Source: Nitrospira sp. (lineage in GTDB: Bacteria > Nitrospirota > Nitrospiria > Nitrospirales > Nitrospiraceae). Taken from it: 64,000 nt of DNA. The position numbers and the translations under genes are program-made. Shown piece after piece: positions 1 through 9,349 of this stretch. The stretch lies in contig JARFXR010000002.1 in assembly GCA_029194535.1 (NCBI GenBank), forward strand, positions 186,001 to 250,000, written 5' to 3'. The notes beneath the pieces are model-generated. The model was not told the origin of the DNA, did no database searches, and saw only the letters and a list, made by a program, of their open reading frames with translations. Position 1 is the first letter of the stretch, and every line of letters starts with the position of its first letter.

Positions 1-1026
1 AGCTTTGGTTTCCGACGATCCGCTCTGTCCCGAACTCATGAGTTGCTTGTAATAGGGGCTAATCCGCATTCGCGGCAGTCCGTCGTCGTTCAGCAACACG
101 ACCCATTCCCCTTCGTTCTTCACCACAAACACATCCGGAACGATGACATAATTCTGGGTGTTGTCGAAGGGACGGCCTGGCTTCGGTTCAAGCGCTTCAA
201 TCACTTTGGTGGCCTGCAAGACCTCTTCCACCGTCACCTCCAGAGCCTTGGCCACCCGCGCATACTGTTTCTTCTCGAGATCCTTGAGATGGTGGAGTAT
301 GATCGCCTCGACGATCGACCCCTTCAGTGCCCCGGGACGAGCTCCCAACGATCCAATGGGACCCCGCCCAAGGTGCCCCAATTGTAGGAGAAGACATTCG
401 GAAAGGTCACGAGCTCCCACCCCTGTCGGATCAAACGTCTGTATGTCCTTCAGAACCGACTCAACCTCTGCCTCGGTAAACTCAGTCCCGCTGGCAACTT
501 CCGACAGCGGCATGCGCAGATAGCCGTCATCGTCCAGATTGCCGATGAGCAATCGGCCCATCTCCTTCTGTCGTTCGGACAACCCGGACAAGGACAACTG
601 CCAAAGCAGATGATCCTCCAGGGAGGTTGCCTTCCGCATATTTTGTTCAGAGGAAGGAAAGTCATCGGACGATGAGGACTGCCGCTCACCGCTTCCCGTC
701 CTCCGGTCTGTCTGGAAGTATTCCTCCCAGCCTGCCGCGGACACCTCATCAGGCGTGTCACGCTCTTCGGGGGTCGCTTCCTCGGACTCGGTCGTGTCGG
801 AGCTGCTCGATGTGGCGGGGGAGTCCTCTACCTGCTCATCGGCAGAGCTTCCTTCACTCTCCTCGGCCTCAGCCGGCAACTCGTCCAGCAGCGGATTGTC
901 CATCAAATGCTGAGCGAGACTCTGTTGCAGCTCCAGTCGTGACAATTGCAGCAGCTTGATTGCCTGCTGCAATTGCGGCGTCATGATGAGCTTTTGGCTG
1001 AGCTTCAGGTCAAGTCGTAGTTTCAT
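1..1026 (-). CDS. rpoN: RNA polymerase sigma-54 factor RpoN (5' part; truncated at left window edge)
   Basis: Sigma-54 directs RNA polymerase to -24/-12 promoters, which are opened by AAA+ activators. The ATG at 1026 opens with KLRLDLKLSQ and then a Gln/Leu-rich region I (MTPQLQQAIKLLQLSR), the hallmark of the family. An acidic, Ser/Glu-rich region II follows at about residues 50-110, then the core-binding region. About 342 codons are visible and the frame is open at base 1, so the DNA-binding RpoN box lies outside the window. The gene starts 18 bp after the lptB stop, the common lptB-rpoN linkage. An NtrC-type activator that would need this factor lies at 56247-57668. Confidence 0.96.
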   Translation of the reverse strand, partial: MKLRLDLKLSQKLIMTPQLQQAIKLLQLSRLELQQSLAQHLMDNPLLDELPAEAEESEGSSADEQVEDSPATSSSSDTTESEEATPEERDTPDEVSAAGWEEYFQTDRRTGSGERQSSSSDDFPSSEQNMRKATSLEDHLLWQLSLSGLSERQKEMGRLLIGNLDDDGYLRMPLSEVASGTEFTEAEVESVLKDIQTFDPTGVGARDLSECLLLQLGHLGRGPIGSLGARPGALKGSIVEAIILHHLKDLEKKQYARVAKALEVTVEEVLQATKVIEALEPKPGRPFDNTQNYVIVPDVFVVKNEGEWVVLLNDDGLPRMRISPYYKQLMSSGQSGSSETKA

Positions 1027-1044
1027 CGACACCGTATTCGTTCC

Positions 1045-1827
1045 TCATAACCTGAATCGATCGCCGAGATAGACAGCTCGAGCCGTTTCGCTTTTCACGA
1101 TGGCCTCGGGCGAACCCGCCTCCAGAATCAAACCTTCGTTGATGATGTAGGCACGATCCGTAATGGAAAGCGTCTCTTGAACGTTGTGATCGGTGATAAG
1201 AATCCCGATACCTTTTTCCTTTAGTCGGGTGATGATCTGCTGAATGTCCGCCACGGCAATGGGATCGATCCCGGCAAACGGCTCGTCCAACAACATGAAC
1301 GATGGATTGGTCGCCAATGCCCTGGTGATCTCCAGTCTTCGACGTTCGCCGCCGGACAACGCGTACGCCATGCTTGTCCGAATATGTCCGAGATCCAGCT
1401 CTTTTAGCAAGAACTCCGCGCGCTCAGCTCGCTCTGATCGAGAGTAATCCAGCATTTCGAGGATTGCCACAATATTGTCCTCGACGGACAGGCGCCGAAA
1501 AATCGACGACTCCTGAGGAAGATATCCGATCCCTTTGCGTGCGCGTTTATACATGGGCAACGTCGTCAACGGCTGGCCGTCCAGTGTGATCGTACCTTCG
1601 TCGGGCTGGGTGAGACCGACCATCATGTCGAAAATCGTCGTCTTTCCCGCCCCGTTCGGCCCGAGCAAACCGACGACTTCTCCGGCATGCACTTCCACAG
1701 ACACACCCTTGACGACTTTCCGTGAACGAAAGCTCTTGACCAATCCCGTCGCCCGAAGAGCGGTTTTCCCGGGTCCGGACGCGGCAGGGGTGGAGGGTAT
1801 TGCAGAGGCTTGCGCCACTTCGGTCAC
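1045..1827 (-). CDS. lptB: LPS export ABC transporter ATPase LptB
   Basis: ATPase that powers LptFG in extracting lipopolysaccharide from the inner membrane. 260 aa. Walker A GPNGAGKT at residues 56-63, Q-loop Gln105, signature LSGGE at 157-161, Walker B FMLLDE at 177-182 and H-loop His214 are all present, so it should be active. The first ~20 residues are an Ala/Pro/Ser-rich extension beyond the usual LptB start; an internal start cannot be excluded. The ATG overlaps the lptA stop by 4 bp (ATGA), which implies translational coupling. lptF and lptG are not in this window. Confidence 0.96.
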   Translation of the reverse strand: MTEVAQASAIPSTPAASGPGKTALRATGLVKSFRSRKVVKGVSVEVHAGEVVGLLGPNGAGKTTIFDMMVGLTQPDEGTITLDGQPLTTLPMYKRARKGIGYLPQESSIFRRLSVEDNIVAILEMLDYSRSERAERAEFLLKELDLGHIRTSMAYALSGGERRRLEITRALATNPSFMLLDEPFAGIDPIAVADIQQIITRLKEKGIGILITDHNVQETLSITDRAYIINEGLILEAGSPEAIVKSETARAVYLGDRFRL

Positions 1828-2411
1828 TTGGCTCCTCCCTCCGACTCGATTCGCACGTGAGATCCCCCCTCAACGACACTTCGATCCTCCGCCAGAAACA
1901 TGGTAATTTGTCTGCCGCTCACTCTGGTCCCCTTCTCCCAGGCCACAGGCGATCCGGTCAGGACGATCTTATCTTCCTCTCGGTAATACACCGCCTTTTC
2001 GCACGTTGCGTTTCCGCTGTCGCGCTCGATTTTCACCCGACCGATCGCTTCGATTTTGTTCACCGCCCGGTTCGAGACGGTATCCGGCCCCTTTCGCTGC
2101 ACCGTATCCTGCGCCTTTCTATCTTCGACTCCGTTGGATTGCGCCGAGCCGAACGAGACGATCATCCGATCCGAATAGACCACCAAGGTGCCGCGCGTCA
2201 GTACGACCGCACCCTCGAAAATCGCCTGGCTGTCATGATTCTTCACCGTCATCTTCCTTGAGGTGATGGTCGTACTGACGGACTGATCGGCACCGGCAGT
2301 CACCGGGGCAGCCAGCGACGGATGGGCGGTGAGAGACACGCCAGCGAGCACCACGCTAAGAGACAGGAGACACTTCAACATGCACGTCCTCGAGCACTTC
2401 GAATTCTTCAC
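1824..2411 (-). CDS. lptA: LPS transport periplasmic protein LptA (OstA-like)
   Basis: Periplasmic bridge protein that carries LPS from LptC to the outer-membrane LptD. 195 aa with an N-terminal signal peptide (basic n-region, then a Leu/Val-rich core ending near SLAAP at about residue 35), followed by a beta-rich OstA domain with a VYSDRMIV-type strand near the middle and a GSPVAWEKG segment. The start is uncertain: ATG 2411 overlaps lptC by 56 bp, while the internal ATG at 2381 would still keep the signal peptide and overlap by 26 bp. It sits between lptC and lptB in one transcription unit. Confidence 0.88.
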   Translation of the reverse strand: MKNSKCSRTCMLKCLLSLSVVLAGVSLTAHPSLAAPVTAGADQSVSTTITSRKMTVKNHDSQAIFEGAVVLTRGTLVVYSDRMIVSFGSAQSNGVEDRKAQDTVQRKGPDTVSNRAVNKIEAIGRVKIERDSGNATCEKAVYYREEDKIVLTGSPVAWEKGTRVSGRQITMFLAEDRSVVEGGSHVRIESEGGAK

Positions 2412-2925
2412 GGTCCATATGACCCAACAGCCCGACGCCAGTCACTTCCAATCCGTGTCCAACGATACGGACAGGGTCGCTTGTTCGAATTTCTCTAGTT
2501 TCATCGGTCCAGGTCAAGTGATTCGTGTAGATGGTATAGCCGCTCTGTGTCCGGATGACGAGCGGGTCAATCCGGTTCGCCAGAGCAAAGTTCTTCGTGT
2601 CCGTATTGAGCGTGCCTTCATCTCCTTCCACAGTCAGCTCCTTGCCCGCCTGCCCGAAAAGTGTGACGGCGACCGTATCGAGGTGGGCCTGTTTTTTCTG
2701 TTCAAATAGTCTGGCTTGCTTGGCGTCGACCTGCCACTGCACCCTGTCCCCTTTGGTTTGGGTAAAGGTGAAGCGGGAAATGGTGGCGTCCGCCTGATCC
2801 ATCGCACTGGTCTGTCTCGTGGGAGGGGGTGCGGACGTCGAATTCGTCATGAGCAGGTACACAAGATAACCGGCCAGCACAACGCTCAACCCAAGAAGGC
2901 CTCGCTGTGCCAGCGTTCTCCACAC
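2356..2925 (-). CDS. lptC: LPS export system protein LptC
   Basis: Bitopic inner-membrane protein that receives LPS from LptB2FG and passes it to LptA. 189 aa. A single N-terminal membrane segment (about residues 9-26, GLLGLSVVLAGYLVYLL) is followed by a Ser/Thr/Pro linker and an LptC/OstA-like beta domain containing EGDEGTLNTDTKNFALANR, typical of the family. It is the first gene of the lptC-lptA-lptB-rpoN unit, and a plausible promoter lies 42-70 bp upstream. Confidence 0.9.
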   Translation of the reverse strand: MWRTLAQRGLLGLSVVLAGYLVYLLMTNSTSAPPPTRQTSAMDQADATISRFTFTQTKGDRVQWQVDAKQARLFEQKKQAHLDTVAVTLFGQAGKELTVEGDEGTLNTDTKNFALANRIDPLVIRTQSGYTIYTNHLTWTDETREIRTSDPVRIVGHGLEVTGVGLLGHMDREEFEVLEDVHVEVSPVS

Positions 2926-2966
2926 TTTATAGGTCTTGCTCCAAACCAGCAGTAACTAGTGGCACG

Positions 2967-2995
2967 ATAGTAGCATGCGCGTCCGAGCAAGTAAA
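2967..2995 (-). promoter_or_regulatory. Probable sigma-70 promoter of lptC-lptA-lptB-rpoN
   Basis: On the minus strand TTTACT (2995-2990) and TACTAT (2972-2967) are separated by exactly 17 bp, each matching consensus at 4 of 6 positions. It lies between the rplQ hairpin and the lptC start, where a new promoter is expected. Inferred from sequence only. Confidence 0.45.
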
Positions 2996-3068
2996 CTTCT
3001 TACCTTGACGGATGCCATAATTCCTCGGGAAAACACCGCAGGCAGGAATGTGTCTGAATGAAGGGAGC

Positions 3069-3102
3069 GGGCCGGCAGGACTCACCAGAGTCCCATCGGC
3101 CC
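3069..3102 (-). terminator. Hairpin after rplQ, probable end of the alpha operon
   Basis: A 15-bp imperfect stem with a four-base loop: GGGCCG pairs with CGGCCC outside and GGACTC with GAGTCC inside, with one mismatch and two wobble pairs between. It begins 9 bp after the rplQ stop. The following minus-strand bases are only weakly T-rich (CTCCCTTCATTC), so termination may be partial or Rho-assisted. Confidence 0.55.
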
Positions 3103-3111
3103 ATCAATGAA

Positions 3112-3522
3112 CTAGGATTTCGCGGTTTCGCCGGGTGGAGTTGACTGTTTCGTGGCCGTCGCATCAGGGCGGGAGACCAGTTCGATCGCAACCAATTCGG
3201 CAGCATCACCGATTCGCCGTCTGGTCTTTATGATTCTGGTATATCCGCCCGGCCGATCCTTGAATCGCGCCGCCACGTCACCGAAGAGCTTAGTCACGAC
3301 CGGCTTACTCCGAAGAAAACTGAGCGCTCGCCGGCGGGCCGGCAATGAACCGTCCTTGCCAAGCGTGATCATGCGATCAGTAAAGCCTCTGATTTCCTTG
3401 GCCTTGGCTTCTGTTGTCTCGATCCGTTCGTGTTCGAGCAGCGAAGTCACAAGGCTTCTGAACAACGCCCAGCGATGCTTGGTCTGTCGGCCGAGTTGTC
3501 TGCCTTTTTTTCTGTGACGCAC
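3112..3522 (-). CDS. rplQ: 50S ribosomal protein L17
   Basis: L17 sits near the polypeptide exit tunnel of the large subunit. The GTG at 3522 was chosen because it gives the canonical N-terminus VRHRKKGRQLGR and has AAGAGGG a few bases upstream; a TTG at 3546 would add eight non-family residues and overlap rpoA. 136 aa, with a basic N-terminal half and a C-terminal tail somewhat longer than the shortest homologues. It is the last gene of the alpha operon, 16 bp after rpoA. Confidence 0.97.
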   Translation of the reverse strand: MRHRKKGRQLGRQTKHRWALFRSLVTSLLEHERIETTEAKAKEIRGFTDRMITLGKDGSLPARRRALSFLRSKPVVTKLFGDVAARFKDRPGGYTRIIKTRRRIGDAAELVAIELVSRPDATATKQSTPPGETAKS

Positions 3523-3538
3523 GGTTCCCTCTTGTTCG

Positions 3539-4540
3539 TTATTCAATCGGCTTGGGATTGCCGTTTGAGGGCAACGCGTCCAACTTGACCCCCAAGCCCA
3601 GTCCCATTTCGGTCAATATTTCTTTGATTTCATTGAGAGACTTCTTACCGAAATTCTTTGTCTTCAGCATCTCGGCTTCAGTCTTCTGCACCAAATCGGC
3701 AATCGTCTTGATGTTGGCATTCTTCAGGCAGTTGGCTGCCCTGACGGACAGTTCCAGTTCGTTGACGCTGCGGAACAGGTTCTTGTTGATCTCGCGTTGA
3801 GCGTCTTCACCGGCCAGCTCCCCACGACCTTCCACTCGTGCTTCTGGATTGATGAAAATATCCACATGATCCCGCAAAATGCCTGCGGCGATCGAGAGCG
3901 CATCTCGGGGCGAGATCGTTCCGTCGGTCCAAATCTCCAAGGTGAGCTTGTCATAATCGGTCATGCGGCCCACACGGGCATTTTCAACCTGAAAGTTGAC
4001 CCGCTTGATGGGCGAAAAAATCGAATCAATCGCAATCACTCCGATGGGCAGGCCTTCCTCCTTGTTCCGCTCAGCAGGCACATAGCCACGGCCGTGTTTC
4101 ACGGTCATCTCAATATCCAACGTCGCATCCTTATCCAATGTGGCGATATGGAGATTTGGGGTCAGAATCGTCATGTCGGCATCATGAACGATATCCGAAC
4201 CTTTCGCTTCACCGGGCCCTTTCTTCTTGAGACGGATGGTCTTGGGCTTGTCGGTATGAAGCGCCAACCGAAGTCCCTTCACATTCAAGATGATCGACGT
4301 GACATCTTCGGTCACTCCGGGAATCGTCGAAAACTCGTGCAACACCCCTTCGATCTTCACCGTTGTCACTGCGGCACCCGTCAACGAGGAGAGCAGCACC
4401 CGGCGCAACGCATTGCCCACAGTCGTCCCAAATCCCCGTTCAAAGGCCTCGGTCGAAAACCGCCCGAATGTCGGAGAGAGGGTTTCTTTATCGACCTCGA
4501 CCCGCAGCGGGATCTGGAAATCCTTCATCGCTTTAATCAT
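3539..4540 (-). CDS. rpoA: DNA-directed RNA polymerase subunit alpha
   Basis: The alpha dimer nucleates polymerase assembly, and its C-terminal domain contacts UP elements and activators. 333 aa, the usual length. The N-terminal domain has the family signature FERGFGTTVGNALRRVLLSSL at about residues 34-54. The C-terminal domain begins near 245 and contains ELELSVRAANCLKNANI and the TKNFGKKSLNEIKEIL helix-hairpin-helix. It lies between rpsD and rplQ in the standard alpha-operon order. Confidence 0.98.
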   Translation of the reverse strand: MIKAMKDFQIPLRVEVDKETLSPTFGRFSTEAFERGFGTTVGNALRRVLLSSLTGAAVTTVKIEGVLHEFSTIPGVTEDVTSIILNVKGLRLALHTDKPKTIRLKKKGPGEAKGSDIVHDADMTILTPNLHIATLDKDATLDIEMTVKHGRGYVPAERNKEEGLPIGVIAIDSIFSPIKRVNFQVENARVGRMTDYDKLTLEIWTDGTISPRDALSIAAGILRDHVDIFINPEARVEGRGELAGEDAQREINKNLFRSVNELELSVRAANCLKNANIKTIADLVQKTEAEMLKTKNFGKKSLNEIKEILTEMGLGLGVKLDALPSNGNPKPIE

Positions 4541-4620
4541 GAGTCCCCCTTCATCGTGTCAGCACCTGCACAACCTCGGCGAGGCATTCTGCAGAGGAGC
4601 GGCGCTGTATGAAGTCACCG

Positions 4621-5247
4621 TTACCTTGAATAGAGTTCGACGACCATCTGCTCATTGACTGGCAGCGTAATCTGGTCTTTCGTCGGAAGGGCGCGGACCG
4701 TACCCTTGAATCCGGCCTTGTCTAACTCCAACCACTCCGGCACACCCCGCCCTTCGACCGATTCCAGAGCCGTTTGAATGGTGACCAAGTTCCGACTTCG
4801 CTCGCGAACGGCCACGACATCTCCGGCCCGTACCACGGCGCCGGGAACATTCATTTTCCGGCCATTGACCGTCACATGACCGTGACTCACCAGCTGGCGG
4901 GCCTCGCGCCTCGACGCGCCGAACCCGAGTCGGTAAGCCACGTTATCGAGTCGCGATTCGAGCAGGCGCAACAACGCTTCGCCCGTGACGCCGGTCTGGC
5001 GCTCAGCCCGTTCAAAGACGCCACGGAACTGCGATTCCTGCAATCCGTAGATCCGCCGTAATTTCTGCTTCTCTCGAAGCTGAAGGCTATAGTCCGACGT
5101 CCGCTGGCGCCCCTGCCCATGTTGGCCGGGCGGATAGCTGCGCCGCTCGATGGCACATTTCTCCGTCATGCAGCGGGAGCCCTTCAGAAACAGCTTCTCC
5201 CCCTCACGCCGGCACAACCGACAGACAGGACCTCGATACTTTGCCAC
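4621..5247 (-). CDS. rpsD: 30S ribosomal protein S4 (zinc-binding form)
   Basis: Primary 16S rRNA binder that nucleates 30S assembly; in many bacteria it also represses the alpha operon. 208 aa. The N-terminus carries four cysteines (C9, C12, C26, C31) in the C+ zinc-binding arrangement. The S4 RNA-binding motif lies in the middle ([29 protein letters not shown]). It is followed by an 80-bp gap before rpoA, long for this cluster. Confidence 0.98.
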   Translation of the reverse strand: MAKYRGPVCRLCRREGEKLFLKGSRCMTEKCAIERRSYPPGQHGQGRQRTSDYSLQLREKQKLRRIYGLQESQFRGVFERAERQTGVTGEALLRLLESRLDNVAYRLGFGASRREARQLVSHGHVTVNGRKMNVPGAVVRAGDVVAVRERSRNLVTIQTALESVEGRGVPEWLELDKAGFKGTVRALPTKDQITLPVNEQMVVELYSR

Positions 5248-5328
5248 TTCTCTACCTCCGGTTACCGGACACCGTCACCGGTCGGTGCCCTTACGTTCCA
5301 GTCTTATTACACAGTCGAGTGACCTCAG

Positions 5329-5712
5329 TTACACTCGCCGACGCTTCGGCGGCCGGCAGCCATTGTGCGGGATAGGCGTCACGTCCCGAATGAGATTGAT
5401 CCGAAGCCCTGCTCCTTGGAGCGAACGGATCGCCGATTCGCGGCCGGACCCCGGGCCGTTCACATAGACATCGACCTGGCGCATCCCGCTTTCCATCGCT
5501 TTTCGAGCAGCAGCTTCACCGGCCCGTTGTGCGGCAAACGGTGTGCTCTTGCGGGAACCCTTGAATCCTTGGTTGCCGGCACTCGCCCAGACAATCGTAT
5601 TGCCGCTCATATCCGTAATCGTCACAATGGTGTTGTTGAACGAGGCCTGCACGTGGGCGACCCCACTCTGGACGATCCGTCGCTCCTTCTTCTTCCCCTT
5701 TTTAACGCTCAT
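5329..5712 (-). CDS. rpsK: 30S ribosomal protein S11
   Basis: S11 forms part of the mRNA exit channel on the 30S platform. 127 aa. The family segments [26 protein letters not shown] and [14 protein letters not shown] are present, and the basic C-terminus ([11 protein letters not shown]) is intact. It lies 24 bp after rpsM; an 81-bp spacer separates it from rpsD. Confidence 0.98.
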   Translation of the reverse strand: MSVKKGKKKERRIVQSGVAHVQASFNNTIVTITDMSGNTIVWASAGNQGFKGSRKSTPFAAQRAGEAAARKAMESGMRQVDVYVNGPGSGRESAIRSLQGAGLRINLIRDVTPIPHNGCRPPKRRRV

Positions 5713-5736
5713 GAGAGTCCCTTTGCCGCGAATGGG

Positions 5737-6132
5737 TTAGGTGGTAGATGCCGGGCGGGCCGCCGGTCTCGGCTTGCTTCCGACTCCCGCGCGACGCCCC
5801 TTGCGGGTCCTCGCGTTGGTCTTCGACCGCTGGCCGCGAACGGGCAATCCCTTGCGATGCCGCAATCCGCGATAAGCACCGGTGTCGATCAGACGCTTGA
5901 TGTTCATCGAGAAGGTCTTTCGGAGATCCCCCTCGACCTGATAGCCCTGATCGATGATCTCACGGATCTTCACGATTTGGTCTTCGCTGAGATCCTTTAC
6001 ACGGATCGCTCCGTCGATTCCGGCCTTGGCGAGGATAGTTCGTGCAGCGGCTCGGCCGATGCCGAACACATAGGTCAGACCGATATCCGACCGCTTTTCT
6101 CTGGGCAGATCCACTCCGGCAATACGTGCCAT
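5737..6132 (-). CDS. rpsM: 30S ribosomal protein S13
   Basis: S13 lies in the head of the 30S subunit, contacts 23S rRNA and L5 across the subunit interface, and touches P-site tRNA. 131 aa. [13 protein letters not shown] opens the protein, and the [21 protein letters not shown] segment is near the C-terminus. The basic Ala/Arg/Pro-rich tail is slightly longer than usual. A 112-bp spacer precedes it. Confidence 0.98.
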   Translation of the reverse strand: MARIAGVDLPREKRSDIGLTYVFGIGRAAARTILAKAGIDGAIRVKDLSEDQIVKIREIIDQGYQVEGDLRKTFSMNIKRLIDTGAYRGLRHRKGLPVRGQRSKTNARTRKGRRAGVGSKPRPAARPASTT

Positions 6133-6244
6133 GTTTCCTCCAGTGCTGAGTACTATCTTCTCGGTGCTGAGATGCCTTCGGTGCCAGGTTGTGCTGCTTC
6201 GACTGCCAGCTCAGGGCTCAGCATTCATCGCTCAGTACGTTACT
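6133..6244 (-). repeat. rpmJ-rpsM spacer with repeated TGCTGAG/CTCAGCA words
   Basis: This 112-bp spacer contains GTGCTGAG at 6143-6150 and 6164-6171 and CTCAGCA near 6217. The same words form a small inverted repeat in the rplC-rpsJ spacer (18374-18408). No open reading frame or clear promoter was seen. Confidence 0.4.
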
Positions 6245-6358
6245 TCATCCCTGCCGTTGTTTATGCCGCGGATTCTCGCACAGGATCCGCACGACCCCTC
6301 GGCGTCTTACGACCTTACATTTGGCACAGATCGGCTTGACGGACGATTTCACCTTCAT
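6245..6358 (-). CDS. rpmJ: 50S ribosomal protein L36 (zinc-binding form)
   Basis: The smallest ribosomal protein, a zinc ribbon placed late in 50S assembly. 37 aa read directly from the sequence: it begins [15 protein letters not shown] and ends NPRHKQRQG. The C+ zinc ligands C11, C14, C27 and H32 are all present. The start is ATG at 6358, 16 bp after the infA stop. Confidence 0.97.
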   Translation of the reverse strand: MKVKSSVKPICAKCKVVRRRGVVRILCENPRHKQRQG

Positions 6359-6374
6359 GTGTCTTCCAATGCTC

Positions 6375-6593
6375 CTACTTGAACCGATACGTGATCCGAC
6401 CCCGCGTCAAATCGTACGGAGACATTTCAACCGTCACCTTGTCGCCGGGAAGGATCCGAATAAAGTGCATGCGCATTTTTCCGGAAATATGCGCCAAGAT
6501 CTTGTGACCGTTCTCGAGTTGCACGCGAAACATGGCGTTCGGTAGGGTTTCGGCCACGGTGCCTTGAATCTCGATGATGTCTTCCTTGGGCAC
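6375..6593 (-). CDS. infA: Translation initiation factor IF-1
   Basis: IF-1 binds the 30S A site and assists IF-2 and IF-3 during initiation. 72 aa, a single S1-type OB fold, with [23 protein letters not shown] and [19 protein letters not shown] typical of the family. The start is a GTG with AAGGG close upstream. It sits between map and rpmJ as in many bacteria. Confidence 0.98.
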   Translation of the reverse strand: MPKEDIIEIQGTVAETLPNAMFRVQLENGHKILAHISGKMRMHFIRILPGDKVTVEMSPYDLTRGRITYRFK

Positions 6594-6622
6594 GAACCCT
6601 TATCCTTTCTTCTGACGACTCT

Positions 6623-7372
6623 TCACAATCGACTGAGGATTCTCGCCGGTCCTTCCGGCTGAACGGCGATCGTATGCTCGAAATGCGCCGAGAAACTTCC
6701 GTCCACCGTCACCGCGGTCCACCGATCGTCGAGGACTCTGACCGCCGCGCCTCCCATATTGACCATGGGCTCGATGGCGAGGACCATGCCCTGTTGTAAC
6801 CGTGGTCCCTGTCCAGGTCTCCCGTAATTCGGAACCTGCGGTTCTTCATGCAGCTGCCGGCCGATACCGTGACCCACAAATTCCGTAACGACTGAATATC
6901 CCGCAGCTTCGACATGACGCTGAACCGCGTGGGAGATGTCAGACAAGCGGCGTCCCACTACCGCCTGCTCAATACCGAGCGCGAGAGCTTCTTCCGTCAC
7001 GCGAACCAGCCTCGCCGTCTTGTCATCCACCTGTCCGACACCGACGGTGACCGCCGAGTCTCCGTAGAACCCCTCGACGATCGCGCCCAAATCCAGGCCG
7101 ATGATGTCTCCCTCTTTCAGCACGCGCTTGGAAGGAATGCCGTGCACAACCTGTTCGTTGACCGAGGCACACAGCGTCTTGGGATAATTTCTATACCCTT
7201 TGAACGCCGGCTGGGCGCCTCGAGCACGAATTTCCGATTCAGCCAGCCGGTCCAGCTCGTCCGTCGTAACTCCGGGCTTGACCGCTTGCTTCAGGACCTC
7301 CAACGCTTCCGCCACCACTCTCGACGCCTTTGCCATCCGGGCAACTTCTGCTGGCGTCTTCAGAATGATCAT
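6623..7372 (-). CDS. map: Methionine aminopeptidase, type I
   Basis: Removes the initiator methionine from nascent proteins. 249 aa. The dinuclear metal ligands of the family are visible: D94, D105, H168 (GHGIG), E201 (AIEPM) and E232 (FEHT), with substrate His79 in VVHGIP. The ATG overlaps the adk stop by 4 bp, so the two are probably translationally coupled. There is no SecC-type zinc extension. Confidence 0.97.
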   Translation of the reverse strand: MIILKTPAEVARMAKASRVVAEALEVLKQAVKPGVTTDELDRLAESEIRARGAQPAFKGYRNYPKTLCASVNEQVVHGIPSKRVLKEGDIIGLDLGAIVEGFYGDSAVTVGVGQVDDKTARLVRVTEEALALGIEQAVVGRRLSDISHAVQRHVEAAGYSVVTEFVGHGIGRQLHEEPQVPNYGRPGQGPRLQQGMVLAIEPMVNMGGAAVRVLDDRWTAVTVDGSFSAHFEHTIAVQPEGPARILSRL

Positions 7373-8025
7373 GTCGGCCTGTAGGGGGCCAGCACTCGGG
7401 ATAGCGCCGTAAATACCGCCTCCACCGTGCCGGATCCGTCGAGTTCCGACAGAAGTTGTCGATCGCGATAATATCGAATCAGCGGAGCCGTTTGTTCCTC
7501 ATACACCTTGAGCCGCGTCTCGATCGCTTCCGGTCGGTCATCGCTGCGCTGTACTAGCGGTTCACCGCATCGGTCGCAGGCGGCGCCCTTTTTCGACGGA
7601 GCCAAGTCCACATGGAACGACGCTTGACACCTGGGACAACTTCGCCGCCCGCTCAAGCGCCGAACCACATCATCTCGAGAGACCTGAAAGTTGACGACGC
7701 GATTCAGCGGCGTGTTCGCGGACGCCAGCACACGATCCAACTCCTCGGCCTGCACCACCGTCCGCGGGAACCCGTCGAGGATGAACCCGTTCCCCTCGCT
7801 GAGACCGACGAGCCTTTCCCGGACTAACCCGATCACGACGCTATCGGGGACCAGCCTGCCCTGGTCCATATAGCTTTTGGCTTCGCGGCCCAGCGTCGTT
7901 TGATTTCTCACCGCCTCGCGAAGCAGGTCGCCGGTGGAGATCTTCACGTCCTTGAACGCTGCGGCAACTCGATCCGCTTGAGTTCCTTTGCCGACACCCG
8001 GCGCTCCGAGAAATACCACGCGCAT
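7369..8025 (-). CDS. adk: Adenylate kinase (zinc LID form)
   Basis: Interconverts AMP + ATP and 2 ADP in the cytoplasm. 218 aa. P-loop GAPGVGKGT at residues 7-15, AMP-binding STGDLLREAV from 30, and DGFPRT near 84-89. The long LID carries C130, C133, C150 and C153, the Cys4 zinc site. It lies 4 bp after secY and overlaps map by 4 bp, so it belongs to the spc operon. Confidence 0.98.
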   Translation of the reverse strand: MRVVFLGAPGVGKGTQADRVAAAFKDVKISTGDLLREAVRNQTTLGREAKSYMDQGRLVPDSVVIGLVRERLVGLSEGNGFILDGFPRTVVQAEELDRVLASANTPLNRVVNFQVSRDDVVRRLSGRRSCPRCQASFHVDLAPSKKGAACDRCGEPLVQRSDDRPEAIETRLKVYEEQTAPLIRYYRDRQLLSELDGSGTVEAVFTALSRVLAPYRPT

Positions 8026-8029
8026 GAGG

Positions 8030-9349
8030 TCAGCCGCTCCGGCCGCGTAGCGGTCCCATGCCCTTTCCCAGGAACCCTTCGTAGTTGCGCATCAGCATAT
8101 GCGATTCGATTTGCTGCGCGGTATCCAGTCCGACGCCGATCACGATCAGCAACGACGTGCCGCCGAAATAAAAGGGCACGTTCAGCTTGTAGATCAGGAA
8201 CTCCGGAATCACGCAAACGATCGCGAGGTAGATTGCCCCTGCGAAGGTGATATGCGTCAAAACCTTATAGATATAATCCGAGGTCCGCTGGCCCGGTCGA
8301 ATCCCGGGGATGAAGCCGCCGTACTTTTTCATGTTGTCGGCCATATCCACCGGATTGAGCACCACCGCGGTGTAGAAAAAGCAGAAAAACAAAATCAAAC
8401 CGACATACATGAGCGTATACAATAGGGACCCCGGCGCCAGCTGCGCCCCGATGGCCTTCACCCATGGCGTCTCGAAAAAGCCGGCAATGGTGGCAGGGAA
8501 CGCAATGATCGATGAGGCGAAAATGGGCGGAATCACCCCGGCCGTATTGATCTTCAGCGGAATATGCGTACTCTGCCCTCCATAGACCCGTCGACCCACC
8601 ACCCGCTTCGCATATTGCACGGGCACCTTGCGGCGGCCGCTTTCCAGAAACACGATGGCGGCCACGACCGCGACCATCAACACGGCGAGCGCGGCCAACA
8701 ACAGGAAGCTCAACTGGCCAACCTTGTACAGATCAAAGGTCTGCGCCACCGCCGCGGGAAGCCGCGCCACGATGCCGGCGAAAATGATCAGCGAAATCCC
8801 GTTGCCGATCCCTCGCTCAGTGATCTGCTCCCCGAGCCACATCAGAAACGCCGTGCCGGCGGTGAGGGTGATAACCGTCATCAGGCGGAATCCCCAACCT
8901 TTGTCCAGGACGAACGCTCCGCTGTTCATCTGCTCCAGGCCGACGGCGATGCCGAACCCTTGAATCAGGGCGATGCCGATCGTCCCGAATCGCGTGTACT
9001 GAATAATCTTCTTCCGACCGCGCTCCCCTTCCTTGGCCAGCTTGGTAAGATGGGGAATAACCACCGTCAGGAGCTGAAGAATAATCGATGCGCTAATGTA
9101 CGGCATGATGCCGAGCGCAAAGATCGTCAGCCTCGACAGAGAACCGCCGGAAAAAATATCCAGAAACCCGAGCAGTGCCCCGCCCTGCTTTTGCAGAAAG
9201 TCTTGGAGCGCCTCCCCATTGATCCCCGGTGTGGGAATGTGCGCACCGACTCGATAGACGACGAGCATGCCCAGCGTGAACAGGATCCTGGTCCGCAGCT
9301 CGGGAATCTTGAAAATGTTCTGAAAACTCGTCAGGAGCCGCTCAAACAC
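8030..9349 (-). CDS. secY: Protein translocase subunit SecY
   Basis: Ten-helix channel of the Sec translocon, partner of the SecE encoded at 34475. The GTG at 9349 was chosen because it gives VFERLLTSFQNIFKIPELR, the family N-terminus; the frame is open further upstream but that sequence is non-family. 439 aa. PTPGING in the first periplasmic region and the successive hydrophobic helices are clear. The start overlaps the rplO stop by 8 bp (GTGTTTGA), with GAGG 11 bases upstream. Confidence 0.97.
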   Translation of the reverse strand: MFERLLTSFQNIFKIPELRTRILFTLGMLVVYRVGAHIPTPGINGEALQDFLQKQGGALLGFLDIFSGGSLSRLTIFALGIMPYISASIILQLLTVVIPHLTKLAKEGERGRKKIIQYTRFGTIGIALIQGFGIAVGLEQMNSGAFVLDKGWGFRLMTVITLTAGTAFLMWLGEQITERGIGNGISLIIFAGIVARLPAAVAQTFDLYKVGQLSFLLLAALAVLMVAVVAAIVFLESGRRKVPVQYAKRVVGRRVYGGQSTHIPLKINTAGVIPPIFASSIIAFPATIAGFFETPWVKAIGAQLAPGSLLYTLMYVGLILFFCFFYTAVVLNPVDMADNMKKYGGFIPGIRPGQRTSDYIYKVLTHITFAGAIYLAIVCVIPEFLIYKLNVPFYFGGTSLLIVIGVGLDTAQQIESHMLMRNYEGFLGKGMGPLRGRSG